Part shown: positions 16,552 to 24,816 of the stretch, one piece after another
How the letters are laid out: each line of letters begins with the position of its first letter
How positions within the stretch are numbered: position 1 is the stretch's first letter
NCBI GenBank assembly: GCA_021324685.1
Contig: JAJPIQ010000045.1
Coordinates: 1-64,000, forward strand
Direction of reading: 5' to 3'
Source: Bacteroidota bacterium
GTDB taxonomy: Bacteria; Bacteroidota; Ignavibacteria; Palsa-1295
Length of the DNA: 64,000 nucleotides
Translations under genes and position numbers: made by a program
Notes under the pieces: model-generated
Told to the model about the DNA's origin: nothing
What the model saw: the letters and a program-made list of their open reading frames with translations, nothing else
The model's database searches: none

Positions 16552-19140
16552 ATGAACCTTCGAATGGCGGTTTGTGCGAGTTTCTTGATGATTGCGGGGA
16601 TTCCGGCCCACGCGCAGTGGGTGCCCACGAACGGACCCTATAGTGGCAATGTCGATTGTTTTGCGGTCATGGGAATAAACTCACTGGCACCGGTCCTCTT
16701 TGCGGGGAATAATAGCGAAGTGGCCAGTGGCGTGTTCCGTTCGACCGACAATGGCAAAACCTGGTCCTACCCGGAATTGGGAGCGAATGTACGTTCCCTT
16801 GCGGTCATGGGCACCAATCTTTTTGCCGGAACGGAGTATGGCGTCGATCTTTCGACCGACAGCGGCGCGAGCTGGAAAGAAGTCGATTCGTTGCTGCCGT
16901 CGACCCCGTTCAATGCGTTTGCCGTCCTGGGAACAACTATTTATGCCGGTACGGGCCTCGCGTACCCGCCCACGGGCCATGGCGTTTTTTGCTCGACCGA
17001 TACCGGCAAAAGCTGGACCTCGGACGGTAACGGCTTACCGGCTAATAGTTCCGTCATTTCCCTCCAGGCCACCGGAACGATTCTCGTTGCAGGCGTGGCC
17101 TGGCTCGATAGTGCCGGACTCGGAAGTGGCGGAGTGTTCCGTTCTACCGACCGTGGCGCAAGCTGGACGAACGTTACCTCCGGCTGGCCCTTCAACGCTC
17201 CGGCGACGTCCTTTGCGCTAAGCGGTAATGACCTCTTTGCAGCAACGCAGACCGACGGCGATTTTCTCTCCACGGACAGCGGGAGAAGCTGGACCAGTAT
17301 AGGAAATGGCGGTGCCTGCTTTGCGGCGATCGGTCCCAATCTTTTTGCAGGCGGCTTTGGCTCCGTTGTTCGCTCGACGAACAATGGCATAAGCTGGACC
17401 GCATCGGGTTCCGGCCTCCCGCAAGCATCCGTCCAGGCCCTTGTTGCGATCGGCACGAACGCGCCCGAGCCCATACTTTTTGCGGGAACGAACGATAGCG
17501 GAGTATTTATCTCGACCGACGAAGGCGCAAGCTGGAACGCGACGGGATTGACGAGCATGGATGTGCGAGCGCTTGCAACGATCGGCGAGAATTCACCCTC
17601 GCAGGCGATCGTTGCGGGGTCTCCGTTCTCGGGCATTTTTCTCTCGTCGGATAGCGGTGAAAGCTGGGCACGTGCGGGAGGTACCACAACCTGGCCCTAT
17701 GCCGGAGATGCCGCCACCTGCTTTGCCGTGAGCGGAACGAATCTATTTGCCGGATCCCAGGATGGCGTTGCGCGGACGACCGATGGCGGTGCGCACTGGA
17801 CGGCTCCGGATAAACGGTTCCAGGGCGACACGGGGGCGAGAAGTGGTACGGTGACCGCCTATGCCGTGATAGGTCCGGGTACCGCCTCACCCATACTCTT
17901 TGCCGGAACAGATGACATCGGCGTTTATCGTTCGACGGATAACGGCGCAAATTGGATTGACGTCAATAACGGCTTAAGCTATTTCATCGAGTGGACGACC
18001 GTCAAAGCCCTTGCGGTGATCGGCACAAACACATCGTCATCCACGCTCTTTGCCGGGTTGCAGGACCGTGGGATCTATCTCTCGACCGATAGCGGCAACA
18101 GTTGGCAGGAGTCGGGCCTCAATGAAAATACGGTCCAGGCCTTCGCCGTGATGAACTCCAATTCGTCGTCGCCCATGATCTTTGCCGGCACAGCCGACAG
18201 CGGCGTCTTTCTCTCTACCGACAGAGGCTCCCGTTGGAAGCATGTAGGACTGACGCACCAGGATGTCCGCGCCCTCGCGGTATGCAATGGGAACTCGCCG
18301 TCGCCCATGCTCTTTGCCGGGACGTATGGCAACGGGATCTTTTTCTCTCCGGACCACGGCACGACCTGGATTTCGATCGAGGATGGCCTGATAAACCCGT
18401 ATGTACAAGCGCTTACCGTGACCGGCGGGAACACCTCGTCGCCGATGCTCTTTGCCGCGACGAACGGCAGCAGCGTGTGGCGCCGCTCCCTCTCCGAACT
18501 GTCAACCGTGTCGTACTCGATCGGCGTCAGTGCCGATTCCCTCGACTTCGGGAGCGTCCCGGTCGGGAAGGATTCCGTTCGGATCGTGACGGTGTCCAAT
18601 GTCGGGAAATCGCCTCTTACGATCCAGTCCTTTCAGTTAACGCCCAAACAAAATGCTTTTTCAACCAGCGACCTCTCCGCCAAAGTGGAACTCCTTCCCG
18701 GAGAGTCGTTCACCTTCGAGGTATTTTTTCAGCCATCGAAAGCAGGAGTTTTTTCGGCTAATCTCGAAATCGTTTCGGAAGCAGAGAGTGTGAATATCAC
18801 ATTCACCGGCAGCGCATACGCAGCCGCTGAAATTACCCCTCAATCGGACCCAACTTCCCTGCTAACTATTTTCCCCAACCCCTTCTCCCAATCGACCACC
18901 ATCTCCTTTACTTCGCAAGCGAGCGGTTATGCATATATCTCCATCGTCAACGCGCTGGGAACGGAAATCGCGCATCTCTATTCGGGCGAGCTGGCGGCCG
19001 GGGAGCATCGCTTCGTATGGAACCCGGCCAGGAGCATGAGCGATCATGCTGCCGCGCCACGCGTGCCGGATGGAATGTATGAGTGTCTTGTGCGAATGAA
19101 TGGGCGGATGGAAACCGTACCGATCATGCTCGATCGATAA
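16552..19140 (+). CDS. T9SS-exported Asp-box (BNR) beta-propeller protein with choice-of-anchor D domain
   Basis: An 862-residue secreted protein. A signal peptide (about residues 1-20, ending AHAQ) is followed by about 13 Asp-box motifs of the form STDxGxxW, often with LFAGT, as in sortilin/sialidase-like propellers. Then come an ASPM/SPD-2/hydin-like domain (SLDFGSVPVGKDSVRIVTVS) and a T9SS type A sorting domain starting at IFPNPFSQSTTISF. ATG 16552 is preferred; a GTG at 16537 would add five residues. The sorting domain has about ten extra residues (with MSDHA) encoded by a palindromic element. First of three tandem paralogues. Confidence 0.85.
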   Translation: MNLRMAVCASFLMIAGIPAHAQWVPTNGPYSGNVDCFAVMGINSLAPVLFAGNNSEVASGVFRSTDNGKTWSYPELGANVRSLAVMGTNLFAGTEYGVDLSTDSGASWKEVDSLLPSTPFNAFAVLGTTIYAGTGLAYPPTGHGVFCSTDTGKSWTSDGNGLPANSSVISLQATGTILVAGVAWLDSAGLGSGGVFRSTDRGASWTNVTSGWPFNAPATSFALSGNDLFAATQTDGDFLSTDSGRSWTSIGNGGACFAAIGPNLFAGGFGSVVRSTNNGISWTASGSGLPQASVQALVAIGTNAPEPILFAGTNDSGVFISTDEGASWNATGLTSMDVRALATIGENSPSQAIVAGSPFSGIFLSSDSGESWARAGGTTTWPYAGDAATCFAVSGTNLFAGSQDGVARTTDGGAHWTAPDKRFQGDTGARSGTVTAYAVIGPGTASPILFAGTDDIGVYRSTDNGANWIDVNNGLSYFIEWTTVKALAVIGTNTSSSTLFAGLQDRGIYLSTDSGNSWQESGLNENTVQAFAVMNSNSSSPMIFAGTADSGVFLSTDRGSRWKHVGLTHQDVRALAVCNGNSPSPMLFAGTYGNGIFFSPDHGTTWISIEDGLINPYVQALTVTGGNTSSPMLFAATNGSSVWRRSLSELSTVSYSIGVSADSLDFGSVPVGKDSVRIVTVSNVGKSPLTIQSFQLTPKQNAFSTSDLSAKVELLPGESFTFEVFFQPSKAGVFSANLEIVSEAESVNITFTGSAYAAAEITPQSDPTSLLTIFPNPFSQSTTISFTSQASGYAYISIVNALGTEIAHLYSGELAAGEHRFVWNPARSMSDHAAAPRVPDGMYECLVRMNGRMETVPIMLDR
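19033..19050. repeat. Palindromic element inside the coding region of a T9SS sorting domain
   Basis: AGCATGA at 19033-19039 pairs with TCATGCT at 19044-19050 around GCGA, giving an 18-base hairpin that contains the same ATGAGCGATCAT core as the array at 15622-15715. It is in frame and encodes SMSDHA. The paralogue ending at 22802 lacks about 30 bases here. Confidence 0.75.
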
Positions 19141-19157
19141 CGCGCACCGATACGCAT

Positions 19158-19236
19158 GTAGAACAGGCTTTCAGCCTGTCCCCGTGCTTTAGCACGCGCA
19201 GCTTGAAAGCCGGGGACAGCCTGAAGGCTGTACTAC
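19158..19236. repeat. Long imperfect hairpin with CAGGCTTTCAGCCTG-type arms
   Basis: The left arm begins GTAGAACAGGCTTTCAGC at 19158, and the right arm, ending at 19236, is its near-complement over 26-27 bases. An inner hairpin with GTGCTTTAGCAC at 19184-19195 fills the loop. It lies 17 bases after a stop codon and has the look of a dispersed intergenic repeat that can also end transcription. Confidence 0.75.
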
Positions 19237-19254
19237 AAAAATTAGTGTCTGCCT

Positions 19255-19305
19255 GGAGCGTCATCAGCGATCATCGGCTCCTGCAAGGAAGCAGCGCTTC
19301 CTTGC
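19255..19305. repeat. Two adjacent hairpins, one related to the ATGAGCGATCAT element
   Basis: GGAGC at 19255-19259 and GCTCC at 19277-19281 enclose ATCAGCGATCAT, a one-base variant of the element core. One base further, GCAAGGAAGC at 19283-19292 and its exact complement at 19296-19305 form a 10-bp stem with a 3-base loop. Both lie in the 231-base spacer between two BNR genes. Confidence 0.7.
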
Positions 19306-19371
19306 ACACGACGCGTTCGGCATTCCGAGTTGCCCTCCCCTGGGCACGATTGCCGCCCGATGCCGTTTTGA

Positions 19372-21510
19372 ATGGTGAGTATGTGGACAAAACAACTTCT
19401 TGCTTTCACGCTCCTCTTCGCGCTCACGGGCACCCGTATGGCGCGCGCGCAGTGGGTGCAGACGAATGGACCTTCGAGCGGTAACGTCTATTGTCTTGCC
19501 AATATCGGTTCCCAGCTCTTTTGCGGAATGGCGACGGGAATATTTGTCTCTACCGATAAAGGGGATTCCTGGACACCAATGAACTCCGGTTTAAAGGACG
19601 TTGGTGTGCAAACACTGGTGGTCGATGGCACGACGTTGTTCGCCGGCACATCCAAAGGGGGTGTCTATCGCTCCATGGACTCCGCTAAAACATGGAGTGC
19701 TATTAACTCAGGATTAAGCGTGCTCGATGTCCAATCGCTTTGGGTATCGGGAACATCTCTCTTTGCTGGTACTTCCAATGGGATCTTTGTTTCCACTACG
19801 AACGGAGCGAGCTGGTCCTCCGCCCATACAGGCATTCCAAATTCCACCCGTGTCGATGCATTCGTATCGTATTACTCCTTGCTCTTTGCCGGGACTTCGA
19901 ACGGTATATTTCGTTCCAGCGATCAGGGAGCGACCTGGACCCCTTCTAACACTGGCCTTACGAACATCGATGTCCGATGCCTTGCCGCTACGGAACATGA
20001 ACAGCCGCATAATGCTCTCTTTGCCGGAACGTTTGGCGGCGGCGTATTTCGTTCCAGCGACAGCGGGAGAAGCTGGGCACCGTGGAACCAGGGTCTGACG
20101 CAAATGGAAGTCCGAACATTTTCGCAGATCGGAGACCTTCTATTTGCAGGCGCGGGGTATAAATTTTTTGACTTGTCCGACAGCATATGGAACGAATCCG
20201 ATAATGGCTTGACGTTTACTTCGACAACATGGGTCTATGCCATCCTGCCCGTTCTCGATTCTTTCTCCTCCACCGAAGATGTACTCTACGCCGCGACCGG
20301 CAATGGTGTCCGGCAATCGTTCGATCATGGCAATACATGGCCGTTTCAATCGGGAGTGCATCTTACGATCTATGGAGGTGGCGCGCTTGCAACGATCGGC
20401 TCAAACGTGTTTTTAGGTGGAGATTCTACGTTTTATTCTACCGACAATGGGACAAACTGGCAGGAGAGGAATCAGCTCTCTTCCATCGAATGTTTTTCTT
20501 TACAGGGATCGGACCTGCTTGCCGGAACCTATCGAGGAGAAATTGTTCGGACCACAGATAGTGGAAGGTCATGGTCCCACGACCCAACTTTCGGTGGAAA
20601 TGCTATTTTGTCGTTCGGCACGATCGGCAATGTTACCATTGCCGGAACGGGTGATCAGCTTCTTTCTTCCGTAGCAGGTTCGAGAACATGGGGAACAATT
20701 CGCGCCTGCTCGGAAGCTCGGTCATTCGCGGCGATTGATACCGTATTATTTGCGGCCAGTTTTGACGGCCTTGAACGCAATCAGAGCCCACAAGAACTCT
20801 ATGGAGCTCAGGATTATGGTGCCAGTTGGAAGCAGGTCCTTCTCACGGGTTTCGATCCGTATCGTGGCATGGTCACAGCGATCGGCAGCGTGTTATTTGC
20901 CGGTTGGGGAGATACTGTCGTTCGCTCGACCGATCTGGGAATGACATGGGAATCGGCCTCGAACGGCTTGCCATCCTATTTCGATCTTTGGAGTTTTGCT
21001 GTGGACGGGAATGCGCTGTTTGCGATAGGAGACATCGGTGGAGTTTATCTTTCGACCGATAACGGCGGGCACTGGCAGGGAGTCAATGACGGATTAGAAG
21101 ACTCCACTGCAACAGCTTTTGCCTTTAACGATACCTTTGCGTTTGTTGCAACAAAACTTGGCGTCTACCGCCGCTCCCTTTCGGAATTATTTACGGTATC
21201 GAACGCTGGTGCACGAAATGAACCGCAGCCTCAGGAAATTATTCGTTCCTATCCCAATCCCTTCTCTCAATCGACAACCATCTCGTTTACTTCGGATGCC
21301 TGCGGCTATGCCGATATCTCCATCGTAAACACGCTGGGAACGGAAATCGCGCATCTCTATTCGGGCGATCTTGCGGCGGGTGAGCATTCGTTCGAATGGT
21401 CCGCGGCCAAGATGACCGCGCCACCCGGCGTGTATGAATGCGTTGTGCGGAGGAATGGGACGGATGAACGATCCGCGATGGCGACGCTGCGAATCATAGT
21501 TACACCTTGA
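19372..21510 (+). CDS. T9SS-exported Asp-box (BNR) beta-propeller protein, second paralogue
   Basis: A 712-residue protein with a signal peptide ending ARAQ, about 11 Asp-box repeats (for example FVSTDKGDSW, FRSSDSGRSW, YLSTDNGGHW) and a C-terminal T9SS type A domain starting SYPNPFSQSTTISF. It has no choice-of-anchor D domain. The start is ATG at 19372, with an alternative ATG at 19381. Ligand unknown. The sorting domain shares a run of nearly 60 identical bases with the next gene. Confidence 0.84.
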   Translation: MVSMWTKQLLAFTLLFALTGTRMARAQWVQTNGPSSGNVYCLANIGSQLFCGMATGIFVSTDKGDSWTPMNSGLKDVGVQTLVVDGTTLFAGTSKGGVYRSMDSAKTWSAINSGLSVLDVQSLWVSGTSLFAGTSNGIFVSTTNGASWSSAHTGIPNSTRVDAFVSYYSLLFAGTSNGIFRSSDQGATWTPSNTGLTNIDVRCLAATEHEQPHNALFAGTFGGGVFRSSDSGRSWAPWNQGLTQMEVRTFSQIGDLLFAGAGYKFFDLSDSIWNESDNGLTFTSTTWVYAILPVLDSFSSTEDVLYAATGNGVRQSFDHGNTWPFQSGVHLTIYGGGALATIGSNVFLGGDSTFYSTDNGTNWQERNQLSSIECFSLQGSDLLAGTYRGEIVRTTDSGRSWSHDPTFGGNAILSFGTIGNVTIAGTGDQLLSSVAGSRTWGTIRACSEARSFAAIDTVLFAASFDGLERNQSPQELYGAQDYGASWKQVLLTGFDPYRGMVTAIGSVLFAGWGDTVVRSTDLGMTWESASNGLPSYFDLWSFAVDGNALFAIGDIGGVYLSTDNGGHWQGVNDGLEDSTATAFAFNDTFAFVATKLGVYRRSLSELFTVSNAGARNEPQPQEIIRSYPNPFSQSTTISFTSDACGYADISIVNTLGTEIAHLYSGDLAAGEHSFEWSAAKMTAPPGVYECVVRRNGTDERSAMATLRIIVTP

Positions 21511-21560
21511 CCTGTTCGGGCACTATCGCAACACGTCGCGGCTTTGAAGAAACAAAAATC

Positions 21561-22802
21561 ATGACACCAAAACGGATTCTCTTACTTGTCCTTGTTTTTT
21601 CACTCATACATTTCGAGAGTGCCCGCGCGCAGTGGAGGCAGACGCTCGGTCCGCCATGGGGAGCGGATAAGGTACTGTGTCTCGGTGAGAATAATGGGGA
21701 CCTCTTAGCGGGCCTGCTTAACTTTGGAGTGAACGTTTCGACCGACGGTGGAAATAAATGGACAAACCCGCAAACGTATCCCCGCGATAATTCGGTCTTC
21801 GCTTTCGAAGAAGTAGGGTTGCACGAGCTACTGGGAATCGAATATGGCGTGATGATTGCGCAGAACCCCGTGACCACATGGTCTTATATCAATACGGGAC
21901 TTGACGATAGTCATTTTTATGCCGTTACCTCGTTCTTTTATGGTAATTCTATGTTGCTGGCGGGAACCGAGAATGACGGTATTTATTCGGCAACATTCGT
22001 CGGCCCGGACAGCATCGTCGGATGGACTGCGATCAATAAGGGCCTGCCTGGAACGATTACAAGTGCTACCGTCACGAGCTTTGGGTACGATAATAACGGC
22101 AATGTGGTCGCTGGTATTGATCCCTGCGGCTTATTCGTTACCACGAATAACGGGCAAAGTTGGAGTTCCTACGGATTGCTGAATACTCCAATCGATGCAT
22201 ACGTCAATATCGGATATACCCATGTTGCCGGTACGCCTACTGGTATATACATATCTACGGACAATGGCAAACACTGGAATCAGACGAATCCATCGAGCAC
22301 AAACTCTCTTTCGAGAGATGTCGTATACGGGAACGTATATGCTGGAACGAACAATGGGATATACCTCTCGCGCGATAGTGGCGTTACATGGTACCAAGCC
22401 AGTGAAGGGCTGGCCGATACGATCATTACTTCACTTTATGTCGCAAACGGCTACCTCTTTGCAGGCACGGGAAGTCATGGTGTCTGGCGCCGCCCGCTTT
22501 CCGATTTCGGAATTAGTTCTGTTGTGCAAACGCCTGCAGCTTCCAAACCTGAAATACAAGTCTATCCGAATCCCCTTTCCCAAGCCACCACCATCTCATT
22601 CTCCTCGCAATCGAGCGGCTATGCCGATATCTCCATCGTAAACACGCTGGGAACGGAAATCGCGCATCTCTATTCCGGCGAGCTGGCGGCCGGGGAGCAT
22701 CGCTTCGTATGGAGCGATCCCACGGTCAGTAATGGGATGTATGAGTGTCTTGTGCGGATGAATGGGCACATGGAAACCGTGCCATTGGTGCTGGCCAGAT
22801 AA
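21561..22802 (+). CDS. T9SS-exported Asp-box (BNR) protein, third paralogue
   Basis: A 413-residue protein, the shortest of the three tandem copies. The signal peptide (about residues 1-24) ends ARAQ and is followed by the same QW start of the mature protein. Four Asp-box repeats are clear (NVSTDGGNKW, FVTTNNGQSW, YISTDNGKHW, YLSRDSGVTW); intermediate blades are degenerate. The T9SS domain begins VYPNPLSQATTISF. ATG 21561 is preferred over an upstream TTG at 21507, because it starts the signal peptide directly. Confidence 0.84.
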   Translation: MTPKRILLLVLVFSLIHFESARAQWRQTLGPPWGADKVLCLGENNGDLLAGLLNFGVNVSTDGGNKWTNPQTYPRDNSVFAFEEVGLHELLGIEYGVMIAQNPVTTWSYINTGLDDSHFYAVTSFFYGNSMLLAGTENDGIYSATFVGPDSIVGWTAINKGLPGTITSATVTSFGYDNNGNVVAGIDPCGLFVTTNNGQSWSSYGLLNTPIDAYVNIGYTHVAGTPTGIYISTDNGKHWNQTNPSSTNSLSRDVVYGNVYAGTNNGIYLSRDSGVTWYQASEGLADTIITSLYVANGYLFAGTGSHGVWRRPLSDFGISSVVQTPAASKPEIQVYPNPLSQATTISFSSQSSGYADISIVNTLGTEIAHLYSGELAAGEHRFVWSDPTVSNGMYECLVRMNGHMETVPLVLAR

Positions 22803-22833
22803 GACTCCGCACACTGAAGGATCCGAGAAGCCG

Positions 22834-22866
22834 GGCAAGTTTGTCATGGGCAAGTTTGTCATGGGA
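22834..22866. repeat. 15-bp tandem duplication
   Basis: GGGCAAGTTTGTCAT occurs at 22834-22848 and 22849-22863, and a further GGG follows. It lies in the spacer between the third BNR gene and sahH. No function is evident. Confidence 0.8.
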
Positions 22867-22990
22867 TCGGGGGGCGGATTCTAGTCTGACCGGCAAAAGT
22901 CTATGGGGCTTATAGAAAAATAACAATTCCGGGAAACGCGAAACCCTATCTTCCGTATGGCGGTTGAGGCGCAGAATTAACCACCCCCTT

Positions 22991-23013
22991 CCCCCGCCCT
23001 GGAAAGGCGGGGG
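22991..23013 (+). terminator. GC-rich hairpin just upstream of sahH
   Basis: CCCCCGCC at 22991-22998 pairs perfectly with 23006-23013 around a 7-base loop, and TGTTT follows. It lies only 18 bases before the sahH ATG, so it could be a terminator or attenuator in the sahH leader, or a dispersed repeat. No known SAH or SAM riboswitch consensus was recognised around it. Confidence 0.5.
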
Positions 23014-23031
23014 TGTTTATCTAAAAAACAC

Positions 23032-24312
23032 ATGGATCATAAAGAAGGTCAATATAAGGTCAGAGATTTGAAACTTGCCGATGCTGGCCGCCGGCAGATC
23101 GAATGGGCCGAAAGCCGCATGCCGGTGCTCATGAAGCTCCGCGAGACCTACTCGAAGACGAAGCCGCTCGCCGGTTACCGCATCGCCGGATGCCTGCATG
23201 TCACGAAAGAGACGGCCGTGCTGATCGAGACGCTCCGCGCCGCCGGCGCGCAGGTCACCTGGTCGGGCTGCAATCCCCTTTCGACGAACGATGAAGTCGC
23301 CGCCGCGCTCGCCAAAGAGGGCGTCGAGATCTATGCGTGGTATGGTATGAACGTCGATGAATTTTACTGGTGCATCGAGCGCTCGCTCGATTTCCACCCG
23401 AACCTGACGCTCGATGACGGCGCCGACCTGATCTTTACGGTCCACAATAAATTCCCGCAGCTCGTCGATGAGATCATCGGCGGTACGGAAGAGACGACGA
23501 CGGGCGTCCATCGTCTGCGTTCGATGTCGGCCGATGGAAAGCTCCGCTACCCCGTCATCGCCGTCAACGATGCCGAGACGAAATGGGATTTCGATAACGT
23601 CTATGGCACCGGCCAATCGACGCTCGATGGCGTGATCCGCGCGACCTCCGTCCTGCTTGCGGGCAAGAACGTTGTCGTCGCCGGCTACGGCCATTGCGGC
23701 AAAGGCGTTGCGATGCGCGCCAAAGGCATGGGAGCGAATGTGATCGTCACCGAAGTAAAGCCGACCGCCGCGCTCAAAGCGACGCTCGAAGGTATGCGCG
23801 TCATGCCGATGGACGAAGCGGCCAAGATCGGCGATATCTTCATCACCGCGACCGGCGTGAAGGACGTGATCGTGGGACGCCATTTCGACCTGCTGAAGGA
23901 CGGCGCGATCATCTGCAATACCGGTCACTACGATTGCGAGATCAACATTCCGGAACTCGAAGAGCGTATGGCGACCAAACGGACCATCCGCCAGAACTGC
24001 GAAGAGTATCTGCTGAGCGGAAACCGCCGGGTCTATCTCCTCGCACAGGGCCGCTTGGTGAATCTTGCGGCTGCCGAAGGACATCCTTCCGAAGTAATGG
24101 ACATGAGCTTTGCGAATCAGTTCCTGAGCCAGTTGCGCCTTGTAAAAGTCGATAAGGGCGAAGAAGTGATGGAACGCGGCCTGGTCTATGACATCCCGAA
24201 CGAGCAGGACCAGGAACTCGCGGCGCTCAAACTCGAAACGATCGGCGCCTCGATCGACGCGCTCACCGAAGAGCAGCTTGCCTACTCGATGGACTACGCG
24301 GCGGGAACGTAA
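23032..24312 (+). CDS. ahcY: Adenosylhomocysteinase (S-adenosylhomocysteine hydrolase)
   Basis: A 426-residue cytosolic NAD-dependent enzyme that splits S-adenosylhomocysteine into homocysteine and adenosine in the methyl cycle. The NAD-binding motif GYGHCGKG is at 218-225 and the active-site lysine is K184 in NDAETKWDFDN. CNPLSTNDEVAAAL and the missing C-terminal KPDHYRY tail match the archaeal/Thermotoga-type subfamily, of which some members also accept S-inosylhomocysteine. Its stop directly abuts the stop of the convergent YdeI-like gene. A GC-rich hairpin lies 18 bases upstream of the start. Confidence 0.95.
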   Translation: MDHKEGQYKVRDLKLADAGRRQIEWAESRMPVLMKLRETYSKTKPLAGYRIAGCLHVTKETAVLIETLRAAGAQVTWSGCNPLSTNDEVAAALAKEGVEIYAWYGMNVDEFYWCIERSLDFHPNLTLDDGADLIFTVHNKFPQLVDEIIGGTEETTTGVHRLRSMSADGKLRYPVIAVNDAETKWDFDNVYGTGQSTLDGVIRATSVLLAGKNVVVAGYGHCGKGVAMRAKGMGANVIVTEVKPTAALKATLEGMRVMPMDEAAKIGDIFITATGVKDVIVGRHFDLLKDGAIICNTGHYDCEINIPELEERMATKRTIRQNCEEYLLSGNRRVYLLAQGRLVNLAAAEGHPSEVMDMSFANQFLSQLRLVKVDKGEEVMERGLVYDIPNEQDQELAALKLETIGASIDALTEEQLAYSMDYAAGT

Positions 24313-24816
24313 TCATTTCCCCTCGCTCCAAAGCCGCCCCATAAATCGCTCGCGGCTCCCACTCAGGACATGAATAGCCCGTTCGATATTTCTCGAACGG
24401 GCTGCTTCGGATTTGAGACTTGCAAAATAACGTAAGATCTCTTTTTTACGGCTCGGGGAAAGCTTCGTCCAGGCCTTTTTGGCCTCCGGATGTTCCAAGA
24501 GCGCAGATCGAAACGATTTTGGAAGTGGGTGTTGCGGACCGTTCCGATACTGATGGTCAAACTCGATCTCGACCGTAACGTGATCTTCGACCTTCGTCCC
24601 TGATGCCTTGCGAACATGCCCGTGGAGATAGAGATAAAAGCTCCCATCGCCTTTGGGCATCATGTTGATCCGCCACGGTTTCTTCGGCTCGCCGTTGATG
24701 CGTACGAGGACGGGCATGGGGCGTCGCCAGCCGGCCCGCAGCCGCGCGGCGCGGATACGACTGACATGAACGTACGGATTGACGCCAACGATCTTAATCG
24801 TTCCTCGAAATTTCAT
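24313..24816 (-). CDS. DUF1905/YdeI-OmdA-like protein
   Basis: A 167-residue protein with an N-terminal DUF1905 beta domain (MKFRGTIKI, then RPMPVLVRINGEPKKPWRIN) and a C-terminal bacteriocin-protection YdeI/OmdA-like segment (FRSALLEHPEAKKAWTKLSP and the RYFASLKSEAARSRNIERA helix). The function is not settled in the family. ATG 24816 is preferred; an ATG at 24837, created by a 21-bp duplication, would add seven residues. It overlaps the end of the GT9 gene and is probably cotranscribed with it. Confidence 0.85.
   Translation of the reverse strand: MKFRGTIKIVGVNPYVHVSRIRAARLRAGWRRPMPVLVRINGEPKKPWRINMMPKGDGSFYLYLHGHVRKASGTKVEDHVTVEIEFDHQYRNGPQHPLPKSFRSALLEHPEAKKAWTKLSPSRKKEILRYFASLKSEAARSRNIERAIHVLSGSRERFMGRLWSEGK

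Noticed and set aside
22803-23031. SAH or SAM riboswitch before sahH
   Set aside because: Only a simple GC hairpin is visible; no conserved riboswitch core was recognised. A covariance-model search would settle it.
23017-24084. 355-codon minus-strand open frame
   Set aside because: It is antisense to the SAH hydrolase gene, whose motifs are complete.
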